In this document: piece by piece, positions 33,877 to 45,221 of the stretch
How positions within the stretch are numbered: the stretch's first letter is position 1
Layout: each line of letters starts with the position of its first letter
Assembly (NCBI GenBank): GCA_028456385.1
Contig: JALNQF010000020.1
Location: forward strand, 310,001-374,000
From: Ophiosphaerella korrae
Lineage: Eukaryota > Ascomycota > Dothideomycetes > Pleosporales > Phaeosphaeriaceae
Length of the DNA stretch: 64,000 bases
Reading direction: 5' to 3'
Position numbers and translations under genes: made by a program
Notes under the pieces: generated by a model
What the model was told of the DNA's origin: nothing
Seen by the model: only the letters and a program-made list of their open reading frames with translations
The model's database searches: none

Positions 33877-35640
33877 TCACATGTGGATCTTGAATCGCTG
33901 CTTCACTACCTTCCTACACATCGGACACTTGGTGGGTGCTAAAGGTAGATGGCTATGTCGGACAGGAACGACCACATCTGCACACCATTGACACATAACC
34001 ATATGTCCACATGGTAGCACTGCAATGTTGGCTAATTGCTGGTAACAAACCTGACACTCTAATGTCTTTGTCATTTCCTCGCTGGTCATAGGTTGTGGGC
34101 GGTCAGGCTGGCTGTCGAGTGTTTGCAGCTGTGGGGGATGTTCACCGTGCGGAAAGCGGGCGTGCATTGAGTGGCGCGCCGTGGTGATGGCTTCGGATGC
34201 GAGACGCAGACGTTGGAGCTCAGAGGTGATTTGTTGGATAGATGTTTGGATTTGAGACATGCCGTTGCCGTTAGACGATGATGTTGATGCTGTTGCAACA
34301 ACGTCTGGGGGAATAGTGGTGTTTGAGTCTCGCGTTCGTCTCGTAAACCGCCGCACGTGAGCAGCGCTGGATCCTGATTCACCGTCTTGGCGTGAGAACT
34401 CAGCAAGGGCAGGGTCAATAGGTGGAGTCGTGCGAGGTTGGCCTGACACCCCAGGAGGTGAGGGATCATGGAGAGGGTTGGACGTAAAATTACTTCTGGC
34501 TCTCGCTCTGCTGGCTTCGGTCCCGAATACATCTAAGTAGCTCTGGCGGCGTAATCTCCTCTCGATCGGGCCAACGCCGCTGCGTGGGGCATAACTCCAG
34601 ACGCTGTCCTCCAAGTCGACCCCTTGGGCCGTGACTGATTCGCGCATGACGCCCCATAGCAATTGCTCGTCTATCTCTCTCCGCTCTCGAGCAGAAAGCC
34701 CCTCGAGCGGGGGTGGGGCGGTGGTGTTGTCCGCTCGCCGCTCCTCGGCTTGGCGATAGCGCTCTTCTGCTCGGTTGAACATGGTGGAGAGGGGCGACTC
34801 GTAGTCGTCTTGTTGTATGTCCTCGCGAGTTCCAAAAACACGGGCAAAGCGTTCTCGGGCGCGCTGCAGCCTGGCCTCGCCGTTATTCAAGGGTCGCGGT
34901 TGGCTTGGTGTTGCTGGTGTTGCTGATATTGTTATTGGCAGTCGCGGCGGCAAGGGTGCCCGTGGGGCCTGTGGCACCGATTCTTGCGAGGGCCGTGGGG
35001 TCTCGTCATCTGAGGCTTCTGCAAGCAGCGTGTCCAGGGCGGAATCGAGGCTCTGCTGGGGCTCTGCTGGTTGCTCCTCCTCTTCGGGCAGCTGGCTGCG
35101 CCTGAGTCTGTTCTCAGGCCGGGAGGCGTCGTTGGCCACGCCTGCCCTGAGCTGGTCGAGCGTGCGGGGCAGGAAGCCTGGGCTGACTTCCTTGAAGGGC
35201 TCGCCTATGACGGGCATACGCAGCTCAACGCCGTTCGGGAGCCTCACGAGCCGGTAGCCTTGGTGGAACTCGAACCAGCGCTCCAGAAACTCGGTCTGGT
35301 CGGGTGTCTCCGGCACGCGAGTCTGCGATATCTCCATGGGAGGATCTGTGGCGGCAAGCCGGTTTGTCCAGAACTCTGCCATGCTCCATCAGCACCGCGC
35401 TGCCCATGGTCAAGCAAACATACCTTTGCAGTACCAGCAATAGCCCTGCCAGCGCGCGCCCCTCTGCACAAAGCCAATGCCGTCAATGTACACTCTATAG
35501 GTGCGTGAATGGGCGCGCTCGTCGGCACAGGCACAGCAGCGAGGCGTCGACGTCAGTCGGCACGAGGTTGCCAGCTTGTGGGGGCAATGCACGTCCAGCC
35601 TCGGGCAATCCGCGGTAAGCGTGCCCATGGTGTGCTGCAC
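33877..35640 (-). CDS. RING-finger protein, probable E3 ubiquitin ligase
   Basis: Exon 1 (35640-35424) and exon 2 (35375-33877), with a 48-nt intron (GTATGT...GGCAG), close to 572 codons (571 aa). Splicing joins GYCWYCK to EFWTNRLA, extending the protein upstream of the internal ATG at 35382. The N terminus is Cys/His-rich (CPRLDVHCPHK, RCCACADER, CWYCK), suggesting a zinc-bound module. A long polar middle region is Pro/Ser/Gln-rich. The C terminus carries a C3HC4 RING: CQVC, PCGHMVMCQWC, KCPMCRK, ending ...RFKIHM only 13 residues later. The role would be ubiquitin transfer, targets unknown. It is divergent from the Nudix-like gene. Confidence 0.85.
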
Positions 35641-35842
35641 CGCTGGTCACGGGATGGCTGTGCAGATGATTCAGTGTCCTCGAGCGACAGACAAAGTGAA
35701 GCACCGGTGGCGACGTGGGTCAAGAACATGAACGAGGTTCCAGAGTCTAGACGAGGCATTAGTTAGAGCTGCACCAAGGTGGGGCATCCGTCGCGAGAGC
35801 ATACCCGTCATGCACCCAAGCACGAACCCTGGCTTCTGACTA

Positions 35843-35877
35843 ACCAATCACACTGACTCACCCAGCCTACTATATAA
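35843..35877 (+). promoter_or_regulatory. CCAAT and TATA elements of the Nudix-like gene
   Basis: ACCAATCAC near 35843 and TATATAA near 35871, 53-80 bases before the ATG at 35924. The CCAAT-to-TATA spacing of about 25 bases is ordinary for a fungal core promoter. Confidence 0.4.
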
Positions 35878-35923
35878 CCACACTTGGTCGCTTCTTGCAA
35901 CAAACTCAGTCGCCCTATCAGCC

Positions 35924-37036
35924 ATGCCGTACTTGTCGCCGAATAAAGAGTGTATAGTCAGTCTCCCCAGCTGGAACGGCCATAAGTTTGCCCAGAATGT
36001 CCCCGTCTTCTTTCCAGAAGATATCAACGGCCTGAAGCTCATGACCCTGCTCCCAGGCACAGCACCAAATGCAAAACCTCCAGCATATAAATTTGGCGCT
36101 CTCCAGGACTGGTTGGCGAGGCTCCTCGACAACCTTGCCCTCCAAGAGAACGAGCAACATCCCTATCACAAACACCCATACAAGCTGCGCGAGATCAACA
36201 TCCAGGACGTAACATGGCTCTCCCCGGACCAGATTGACTTCATAAAACTCGAAGCTTGCATCACCACCGACCCATACTTCCACGGCAGAGAAACAGAAGC
36301 CCGATCCGACAGCCTCCCAGTCAATATATTTCTCAGAGGCGCCAGCGTTGCCATCCTAGTACTCCCACTCCCTTGCCCAATCCACCCCCCAAAAACAGCC
36401 ACAACTAACAACCAATTCTAGATAATCGTCCAGCCCGAAGACGCAACCGGTGACCAGGAAAAACACACCATCTTCACCCGCCCCACCCCTAACTCCATCT
36501 CCTTCGGGGTTCCCACCGGCATGGTCGACGGTGGCACCTTCACCGGCAACGCCGCCGAAGCTCTTTCCCAAGAAGCCAGCCTCACCATCGCCTCACCCAA
36601 CCTCATCAACATGACGCGCCTCGCCCTCGACGCCCCGGACCCCTGCTCCACCCACCAACTCGACGCCACCCTGTCGCCCGCCATGCACCTCATCCCCAAG
36701 GCCTGCGACAAGCTCATCCCCCTCATGCTATGCCAGAAGCGCCTGGCCCCCGCCCACATGGCGCACTTGCACCACAAGGCGACGGCGCTGCGCCTTGTCC
36801 CGCTGCACCACGCGTGGCGCGTGGGCGCATACGACCACAAGACCGGGGCTGCCCTGACGCTCTACCACGGCTTGAAGGCCAACGGCTGCATCCCGGATAT
36901 GCCGCTGTGGGCGGAGCAGTGGTTGAAGAGGGGGAGTGAGGGTGGGGAGGACGAGGGGGGTGGGAAGCGTGTGAAAGAGGGGTTGGACGAGTTTGAGAAG
37001 GAGCTTTTGAGGGAGTTTGAGAGGGAGGGGAGTTGA
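35924..37036 (+). CDS. Nudix-hydrolase-fold protein with degenerate Nudix box
   Basis: Exons 35924-36358 and 36422-37036, with a 63-nt intron, close to 350 codons (349 aa). The architecture (LRGASVAILI-IVQPEDATG, then VPTGMVDGGTFTGNAAEAL) matches fungal ADP-sugar/ADP-ribose-type Nudix hydrolases. The box GX5EX7REUXEEXGU is badly eroded: against VAxREFEEETGLTI the protein reads NAAEALSQEASLTI, so RE becomes EA, the first E of EE becomes Q and the conserved G becomes S. Metal-dependent hydrolysis would be impaired, so it may be a non-catalytic relative or use other residues. The C-terminal 35 residues are strongly charged (Glu/Lys/Gly). It is divergent from the RING gene. Confidence 0.75.
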
Positions 37037-37767
37037 GTGCGTGTATAATGTGGGAGTAAAGCTTTTTTCCTTGGCGTTTTGTACTTAGAGATATCCCCCT
37101 GGATTTCGGTTTTTGGTTGTACGATGCCAGGTTTGATATGTAGACTTTTTTGACGGGCCGGTCGTAGAAGTTTATCTGCTTGATTTGTATGAGTGATGCA
37201 ATGTAAAGTACGTTTGATTAATTTTGAAAAATTCGTCCTTATTCTCATATTAAGTTTGGAAATGTAGTGCATTCAAAACACGTGACCTGGGTCCCCTTTT
37301 GTTTAGATAGTCCAGCTGGTGCTAGTTTGAACTCAATGAGGGTCCTCTGCTGTTGTTACCACATGGTCCCTTTACTCCTTTATAAACATAATGGTACAAC
37401 TCCATAGGCATGCTTATGCATGAATGTTTGCACGACGGTTTCGATGCATTGTCTCCATTTGTACACCATATCTTCAACAATAGTAGGTGCCCTTCGAATG
37501 TATCTTGTGATTCTACCTTTTATACTGGGCGTTGGGCCGGCTGTGTCCAGCAATGAAGTATAGGGTATAGAATATGTTGAGCCAAAGTCCCTAACTCCAC
37601 AACGCCCAGCACGCCAATGTAAAATCTTCCATACGAGAGCTACGCGTATGCCGTATAATAATTTTTTTTTGGTGCAGTACCCCTAAGCTCGACCCTGTTG
37701 AGTGCTCTATATTATATCTAGATTAGTTTTTAGGCTGATTGAAAACAAGTGCGTGTGAACCAAGCCA
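37037..37767. other. Intergenic between convergent genes
   Basis: 730 bases between the Nudix-like gene and the Zn2Cys6 regulator, whose 3' ends face each other. No gene seen. The frame at 36862-37272 (-) is the reverse shadow of the Nudix gene's Glu/Gly-rich tail. Confidence 0.5.
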
Positions 37768-39679
37768 TCATATTCTTACGTCTCCTTGCTGAAGCGTGTC
37801 GGACCAGTCGGGTCGGTATTTGATTTTCATATGCTGCATGAGATCTACGAGCGATGCGGACAGCGTCGCAGAACTTGGCCACTTCCAGGAGGACAGTTCG
37901 AGAACGAGGAGCGCATTAGAGTAGAGCTGGATGAGGTTGCCGCCAAATATTGCGGGCATGTTCTGGATCAACACCGTTCCAGCTCGATAGACCCAGTGCG
38001 GTGTCACAAAGACGTGAACTCCTCCTAGACTAACAACGGCTTCTCTAGGGAGGTGTTAATAGGGCTCAGTTCTAAGAACCCCGGCTGCCATTAACGTCTT
38101 GTACGTGTAGTTTGCGGCACGGGTAAGTTCGGTACTGTCAAGGAGGGGTTACGTACAGAACGTGCCAGGCACTGCCCCAAACGGGGTTAAGTAGGAGATG
38201 TGTCATGTGTAAGGAGATACGGACGATGGGAAGCAGCTCGGCCCTCTCATCTAGTGGAGGTAGCAGCTTCTTCATTTGCTGCTTTGTTACGTAATCGCCC
38301 TTGCGGAAGCGATTCTGCAATCTGAATAGCGAGCACATGTACTCGGCAGGCTTCTTCTTATCGAAGCATAGTTCCGAATCCTAGTGGTAAAAGTCAATGG
38401 TGATGATTAATAATCTTGGGTTGATATCGTACTGGCTCTGGAAATAGTGCTGGCCGGTCTAGGGTCGACGCCACTTGGTTTTCGAGGCTGAAGATTGTCA
38501 TATGCATATACCAAAGGCATTCGACTTCGTTCGGCTGCAGCTCTTGTAAATCGCGTCTACATTCAAGGTCGAAAGCAAGGCGCGCCGCAAGTGCTATTTG
38601 CTGTCCATAGTGGCCTGATTTGGGATCAAAACAAGCATGAATGGCAAGTAGCAACACTGCCCGCAGGGTAGCTATGTTCGGCTCCATTGTTGCCGCTTCT
38701 AGTTGTTCCATGGCTTTACCGTAGTATTGGCTAGCAAGTGCCCGGTATTTGAGCGAGTGTGCTTGGTGATATGATAGACGCCCAGACGGGTTCCACACAT
38801 ACTCTGGGTTTTGCCTCTTACCCGTGTTAGGAAGAATATAGCAGGAGATAGAGTAGATCATGTTCAAAGTAAATATCTCGGTAGGATCCAGATCCGGTGG
38901 TACATCTTCGACCAGGTATCGTCCTACAGGTAGTGAGCGGTCCAGGATAGGGTATACAGGTTGGATGACCTCAAGATACAATTCAAGGAGCTCCCATTCC
39001 TTCGCTGCTGATCTCTTCCAGGACAATTGGAAGTCGTCGTCTTCGTCATCAAGTAAAAGCGGAGAACGCACTCTCCGTGGGTGCAATCTTGGCGACTTCA
39101 GCAGACAGGACTCGGAGCCTAGATAACGATAACTGCCGCTGGCATTTGCAAAGTAATGCTCGTAATGCGAAGCGTTTTCAGCTAAGTTTGCATCAATTTC
39201 TGCTGACAAGATAAGAGACTGGCCATCCTCGGTCGTGTCCATAGGGGTAGTTGATGGTTGCTTGGTTTCTGGTGAGAGTTTACGCACGTGAGCTACCAGT
39301 TCGGCAATGTAACTGTGGCCGTGTCAGTTGATTGTAGCGCAGGCGTGCGCAACAGGTGCTACCTTACGTCCGTGGAAGCAGCTCATCGCGGCCATGGTCG
39401 TAAAACATGCACTCTGCACCGGCTTTGAGACATTGGCTATCAAGACGAATTAGGGTCATGCACAGCAGGCAAGCGAAGCAGAAGGTCAAGCTTACCGGCA
39501 TTTGGGTAGTAATGTGTCGCAACCGCGGCGACATTCCCTACATCGCTTACATGCAGGGAGGCTCTGGAAGAATGGTCAGCAAGGCTGAGGATATTCTGAG
39601 ACGTTGGGTTGGTGATGCATACCTGAATCAAGTGATCCAGATCGAGCGGCGTAGGTTGGTCGGTTGCGGCAGAAGCCAT
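37768..39679 (-). CDS. Zn2Cys6 fungal transcription factor (1)
   Basis: Binuclear zinc-cluster regulator. Exons 39679-39623, 39563-39496, 39436-39368, 39312-38433, 38380-38157 and 38044-37768 close to 525 codons (524 aa). Introns are 59, 59, 55, 52 and 112 nt; the 112-nt one is the least certain. The cluster is encoded across exons 2 and 3: Cys24-x2-Cys27-x6-Cys34-x6-Cys41-x2-Cys44-x6-Cys51, with an additional Cys inside the first loop (ACKRCRECRRGCDTLLPKC). It is followed by GAECMFYDHGRDELLPRTY. The middle-homology domain (residues about 170-400) includes LYLEVIQPVYPILDR and FTLNMIYSISCYILP. The C terminus has FVTPHWVYRAGTVLIQ and LELSSWKWPSSATLSASL. It shares a 363-bp promoter with the next regulator. 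Confidence 0.88.
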
Positions 39680-40042
39680 ACGGCTGTGGAGCAGGCCGCC
39701 TAGTCTAGTAGGTAGTGGATGTGTCCTATGCGCTGCAGCACGACAGCTAGCGCACGATAGCGGTCGCGGTAGACAGACGAAGCAAAAGAAAGTTGAAATG
39801 GTGAACCAGCGCCGGGGGGTGTGTTCCAAGGCGACGCCGCGGCCTGGGCTGACCTGGCGGCCGGTGATCCATCGGCGGCTAGTCCTATCGTGTCGTGCCC
39901 AATGCCCCCATCATGGCGGCCATAGCATCGAACGCTGTCTGCCTCAGCTCTGCAATCACTTATTAGGTAACCAGCATCTCCCGTCGTGCAGTCATGAAGA
40001 GCGCGCGCCCGCCCTGTGCTCTCCTCACGCCCAACGTCCACG
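39680..40042. promoter_or_regulatory. Bidirectional promoter of two Zn2Cys6 regulators
   Basis: 363 bases lie between the two start codons. They are G/C-rich, with CGG/CCG triplets (for example ggcggccggtgatccatcggcggc near 39857-39880) of the kind Zn2Cys6 proteins bind. Auto- or cross-regulation is possible but is inference. Confidence 0.45.
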
Positions 40043-42204
40043 ATGCAGCGCACTAAAGTCCGGCGGCGAGTGCTGGCCTGCGCAAGGTGTAGGAAGCGCA
40101 AGCTCTCGGTAAGTGCCAATTCATCTGCCTAATCGATCGCGCCAAGTCCTGTTGTTGGTGGTGCTGACTGGAGCCATCTATCTAGTGCGACGGTAAAGTT
40201 CCAGCCTGTACGCGATGTGTCGATGCAGGCGCGCAATGCGTTGGGTTTGACAGCTCAACGCAGCGTGAAGCCCCTCGAAGCATCGCCGATTTCCTGGAGG
40301 CACACATTGCCAGCCTCCAGGCCTCGCGCAACCTGCCCGGGGCGAGTCAGCCAGAGGCCAGCTTCCCCACCCCTCCTGACTCGAAGGATCTCGACATCAA
40401 GCCGCCACCACCACCACCGCCACCTCTGCGCGGCACCGAGAAATGTGCCTTTGCCGACAGCCTGGTCAACCAGGTCATGGAAGACATCACGCCCGCTTTT
40501 CTCGGCGTTTCCAAGGCTAGGCCGCTTCTGCAGTGCGTTGTCAAAGGAACCCAGCTGCCCTCCAGGAAAGGGCCTGTAGTCTCAAACGACCTAAACGAGA
40601 ACCATCCCAGGTCCATTTTAAATCCGCAGCCAACCAAGAGCCTATTCAAAGACCTTATCCCCGATGAGGTCGGCGCAAACCAGCTCTTTCAGAACTATCT
40701 CGACAGAGTCATCACCCAGTATCCCATCTACCACCGCAATGATGTGACCACGGCCTTCAACTCCATCTACCACAAAAAAGCCTCAACACGGAGCGAAGAG
40801 ACGTTCCGAAGCAAGTACATCATCTGCATCATCATGGCCATATCCCTCAGCACCACTGCCAGAAGCAAGGTGCGCAAAGCGAACGAGCTTGCCTACCAAC
40901 TTGTCCGCCACGCCATGCAATGGATCCCCGAAGTTGCCACAAACGACATCCATGGTCTACAGGCCATACTGCTTCTGACACAGTACATTTTCCTCAATCC
41001 ACGAATGGCCGACCTCTGGCTATTAACAGGCCTCATAAGCCAAGCCGTCATCGACCTAGGCCTGCACCAGGAACTTCCAAACGATTCCGGGGTATCTGCA
41101 TATCAACGTGACATGCGCCGGCGCTTATTTTGGTGCGCGTGGGAGATGGAAGTCGGCGTCTGTTGCATATTTCTGCGTCCTACCAGTCTTCCTATCAGGG
41201 ATATCGAAGTCGGCTTCCCGCTCGAAATGGATGACACCGCCATCACTCAATCTGGTTTCGATAAGACTGGCCGGGTGTCTAAATTTACCCAGCGAATCAT
41301 CTGCCGCTTCAGGCTTATTGAGGCCGAGATCATATCGGTTTTATGGCACAATGAACCCATACCAAACAACTTGACCATGGAACAGTGGGAACAGAAATGC
41401 ATTGATGCAATGTCACAGTGGCGATTGGAGATCCACGCATCAGCACGTACAAATTCAGACCCAAGTCTGATACAGAGGTGGAAAGAAATGGCCTTATACT
41501 CAGACATTGCGTTTCCCTACATTCTCGTGGCGCTATACCGGCCATCAAGACGTAACCCTAACCCAACGACGGCCCAAACAATGATTGCGCTAGCCAATGC
41601 TGTAAAAGTTGCAGACGGCTACTTTCAACAATCCGAGGCAGAGGCAGGGAGGATTAAATACGTCTTCCATCCATGTCATCATGTTTTTAGCTGCGCTATT
41701 GTTTTCCTACAAGGACTGCAGCGCTGCAAGCAAGAAGTCTCAGAGGCTTATTATCAGAAGCAAGTGGAAGATTGGCTCTACGTCTTTGCCAAATGTTTCT
41801 CCTCCATCGCCGAGCGCTGGGCCGCCGCAAAGCGATGTCTAGAAGAATATGAACGACTCCTAATCCCGATCAAAAAAGAGTACCTAGATTATCTAGCTCA
41901 AAAGGCCAATACTCTTCGTCCACAACCTATTCAGACGGCCGTGCCACGAGCAGCTACCATGCACAATCAACTTCCGTTGACACCAATGCCAACTTCCGCT
42001 GATATCGATGATGGCTACATTTATAGTGTGTTCAATCCGACCTCAGCAACGGATACGACCGATACGCTAGGAGCGGCGCATATGTACGATAATCCGCCCT
42101 TGGATTGGAATGCCGAGTTCTCTCTAAATTCTGGAATGGAACCGGCGCCAGAGGCCCAGAACATTCCCGCAAACAATTCTTTCATCATGTCAAATTTCCA
42201 ATAG
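40043..42204 (+). CDS. Zn2Cys6 fungal transcription factor (2)
   Basis: Exon 1 (40043-40108) and exon 2 (40186-42204), with a 77-nt intron, close to 695 codons (694 aa). The zinc cluster is canonical, Cys13-x2-Cys16-x6-Cys23-x6-Cys30-x2-Cys33-x6-Cys40 (CARCRKRKLS then CDGKVPACTRC). The intron falls exactly before Cys23, a position common in this family. A Pro-run (residues about 85-93, encoded by CCA/CCG repeats) separates the DNA-binding part from a fungal_trans domain (residues about 170-480). That domain has FQNYLDRVITQYPIYHR, LQAILLLTQYIFLNPRM, LLTGLISQAVIDLGLH and RRRLFWCAWEMEV, as typical of regulators of secondary or carbon metabolism. The target is unknown; the adjacent regulator and the C45/deacetylase pair are candidates. 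Confidence 0.92.
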
Positions 42205-42379
42205 GGTTTTCTTCTTTTCAAACCAGGCAATAGGCATTGATTATAGACGAGAGCGTTAGTTGTGCCCTCAAGACTTCAATGTACGTAGGGGGCGTTATTT
42301 GGTACGTTAGTTGATATATTCAAACCGAATCTAATCAATGATTGATTTATATAGGATGTGCAAAAAGAGTCATAGGCCC

Positions 42380-43519
42380 TCAAAGATCCATAGCAATAGT
42401 CTCCTCTGCTTCCGTCGGTCGCCCTACCCTCACGACAGCCTTCCTACCTCTCAAATCCATGACAATGTTAAACAAAGTTCCACTCCCCGTTTCTTTCGTT
42501 TGAAATCTACAGATCGAACCAGGGTGGTTTTCCTCATCCTCGAACAAATGCGCAATAGTATCCCAATTGGGCTCTTCCTTCAAATTCTGGGTAATTTGAG
42601 TCATAGTCTGCACTCGTGATATCGAGTCCTTAAGCCACATGGTGTCGATTTCGTTAGGGTGCTCCTGTAGTAGGTGGTTTGTGTGGATGATGCGACCTGC
42701 TGTGTCAGGGACACAATGCGCAAAAGTCGACTTGGTGAACTCCAATCCAACTGCGGTGTCCTGGTCCGCAAGGAGAATGTGTGCTGACGATGCCATACCG
42801 TGGCTCTTGAGCTTTTCAACTGCTGCTTTGACAGATGTACTTTCTAACGCCATGCGAAGACCAAAGTGAACTGGTAACCGCGTTGGATCTACGCCATGAA
42901 CTCTAATAGCATTGAGAAGGGTGCCAACGCCTGAACTATTGAAACCTATCTTGCCTATGATACCAGCTTCTGTGACCTGTGCAATAGTCGGTTTGTAAGG
43001 CTGGGTGATCTTTGTGATGATGAGGTTCTGCTTTTGTTCGGCCATCCACTGACACAAATCAGCCATCCAAACATACTGATGTTATCAGTTGCATGCAATA
43101 CTTACGTCCCAATTCTGTCCCAGCCACGCATGTTGAGCGGTATGCCATGCCAGCGCTGTGCACCCATCGCTGAACAGCCCAAAATTAATCTCCGTTCGCA
43201 CGTTCAAAGCCACAATATCCAGAAGAGATTTTCCAGCACCATCCGCTATACCACGCATTTCCTCGTGAAACGGAGGCCATTGCGCTTTTGCCTGCTGTTC
43301 AAATTTCAACGCATGCTGAAGGACCTGTGGCCACGTCTGCTTGCAATTTTCCTGAAAAAGCGCAGCATAAAAGGCGATACAGCGACCGATCTCGAGCTTC
43401 GCACCTTGTCCGTGTTGCAAGCCGATCTAAACAAACCGTTAAAAGGCCCGTCTACGTAGCATGACATCACAGATCCAGCCTACCTCGTATGGAGTTCCCG
43501 TGCACTCAATAAACAACAT
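42380..43519 (-). CDS. Penicillin acyltransferase-like C45 hydrolase
   Basis: Relative of acyl-CoA:6-aminopenicillanate acyltransferase (peptidase family C45, Ntn fold). Exons 43519-43484, 43426-43106 and 43048-42380 close to 342 codons (341 aa), against 357 for the Penicillium enzyme. The N terminus MLFIECTGTPYE-IGLQHG is the family signature. The Ntn nucleophile is Cys101 in DGCTALAW, preceded by Gly100, matching the known self-cleavage site Gly102-Cys103. Downstream EAGIIGKIGFNSSGVG and THFGLR-like HFGLRMALE fit the family. The C terminus (AMDL) lacks the peroxisomal ARL/SKL signal of the penicillin enzyme, so a cytosolic location is likely. Many fungi without beta-lactams carry such homologues. 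The substrate is unknown. It is divergent from the polysaccharide deacetylase. Confidence 0.9.
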
Positions 43520-44189
43520 CGTGCAGCTAAATGTCTTTTCCTTATCGCTAGAGTCCCGCTGGCGAGGTTTGCCAATGCAATCTACATCTCAGGATTCGAT
43601 ACGATGTACTCCTTTCAACAACTAACCGACATCCCTGACAAATCCAGTCGGCTTTCTCCACTGCCCCTCTCTTCCCATCATCGCCCACCTCCGCGTCACG
43701 AGCCGCCCCGCGCTTTTCCTCGTTCCCCATCCGTATCCGGCCGCACAATATGCAGCCGTCCCGGCGCCTTGCCCAAAGTCGCCACGTTCGTGCATCTGGC
43801 GTCATCCCGCCCGAAGCGACACGTTTTCTTACTTAATGCAGCTGGCGAGCGCTATAACAGTGGTATGACAGCCGCTCGTGCGTCGCTCCGTAGTGGGGGA
43901 AAGACCCTGCCCAGGTGGATGGTGGATCCTGCATACCAGGCATCAGGCTTGCTTCGCGTGAAGAGATTGACCTAGATGGAGCTGCCGCGAAAGCGCCGTT
44001 CTGCAGCAGTCTCGCCTTTGTCCGTCAGGCTTGGGAGCTATACGATGTGGGTTTTGTTTTTTAATAGTTAGGTATCTTGTCTTAGTTGTTATATGACTAG
44101 CCTTTCTTTTTACTTAAAGGCCGCTACGGGCCTTGTTGCTCATACACACTGAAATTATCTGACCTATGGTAATTCAATAGGCTTCCAAA
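43520..44189. promoter_or_regulatory. Divergent promoter region, C45 hydrolase / deacetylase
   Basis: 670 bases between two start codons. Overlapping frames at 43548-43805 (-) and 43604-43975 (+) have biased composition and no homology signal, so I read them as chance. CGG-type triplets occur (tccgcgt, gtatccggccgc). Confidence 0.35.
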
Positions 44190-45221
44190 ATGCCGAAAAG
44201 AGTACTGTGTTCGTATGGAATTGATATCGATGCGGTGAGCGGCTGGTGTGTTTTTGTTTGAACCGTCTGTTCATCACTGTACTTTATTAACGACACACCA
44301 AGGCTGAACACAAAGACTGGAGCACCAGCCAATCCCACAGACATCTCACGTGGAGTCTTCGGCGCGACAGTAGGTATCGATCGTCTGCTCAAACTATGGG
44401 ACAAATATGACATCAAAGCGACGTGGTTCACGCCCGCCCATTCCGCGGAATCCTTCCCCCAACAGATCCGTAAGATTGTAGACAAGGGCCACGAGATAGG
44501 ACTACACGGATACACCCACGAATTCATCTCAACTCTTAGCGAGGAACAACAGCGCGACGTCCTGAAAAAAAGCATCGACGTGCTAACCGCCATAACCGGC
44601 AAAAAGCCCCGAGGCTGGACAGCACCAGCCTGGAGCACCAGTCCCTCGACCATCAAACTGCTCGAGGAATTTGGGATCGTACGAAACCACCCCTTCCCCA
44701 CATTGAACCTCTTCTTACACACAGCGCAGGAATACGACCACTCATTCATGCACCACGACTCTCAGCCCTACTATGCGCCCGCCCCACACCTAAGCACCCA
44801 CGTTGAAACCGACGTTTCAAAGCCCGCAGCCCACTGGATGACGCCCATGAGCACGCTGAAGCTGTCGTCCGTCGTCGAGATCCCCGCAAACTGGCACCTG
44901 GACGATTGGCCGCCGTTCCAGCTATCGCTGACGCAGGCGAGCACGCACGGGTACGTCGACACGGCGACGATAGAGCGGCTGTGGAAGGAGCAATTCGAGT
45001 ACTTGTATCGCGAGTGTCCAGAGGATGGGAGCTTTGTGTTTCCGATTAGTGTGCATCCGCAGGTGAGTGGGAAGCCGCAGGTGGTGTTGTTGCATGAGCG
45101 GGTTATTGAGTGGATTAATGGGCATGAGGGTGTGGAGTGGGTTACGATGGAGAGGATTGTGGATGAGTTTAAGAGTGGGCGGATTGGGGGTGTGAGTGTT
45201 GAGGGTGGGGTGGATGTGTGA
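44190..45221 (+). CDS. Polysaccharide-deacetylase (NodB-fold) hydrolase, cytosolic type
   Basis: Exons 44190-44245 and 44303-45221, with a 57-nt intron, close to 325 codons (324 aa). The N terminus MPKRVLCSYGIDIDAVSGWL contains the metal Asp motif (D-x-D). The metal-binding His pair is in HEIGLHGYTHE, and the substrate loop is RGWTAPAWSTS. The late FVFPISVHPQVSGKPQV and LLHERVIEWINGHEGVEWVTM match the fungal/bacterial allantoinase-like or peptidoglycan-deacetylase-like subgroup. No signal peptide is present, so a cytoplasmic N-deacylase acting on a small amide is more likely than cell-wall chitin. It starts opposite the C45 hydrolase. Confidence 0.9.

Noticed and set aside
34817..35257. Long plus-strand frames opposite the RING gene
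   Set aside because: They are antisense shadows of the G/C-rich RING-gene coding sequence and have no domain signal.
43548..43975. Overlapping frames between the C45 hydrolase and the deacetylase
   Set aside because: They lie in a divergent promoter, have Pro/Arg/Ser-skewed composition and no recognisable motif.
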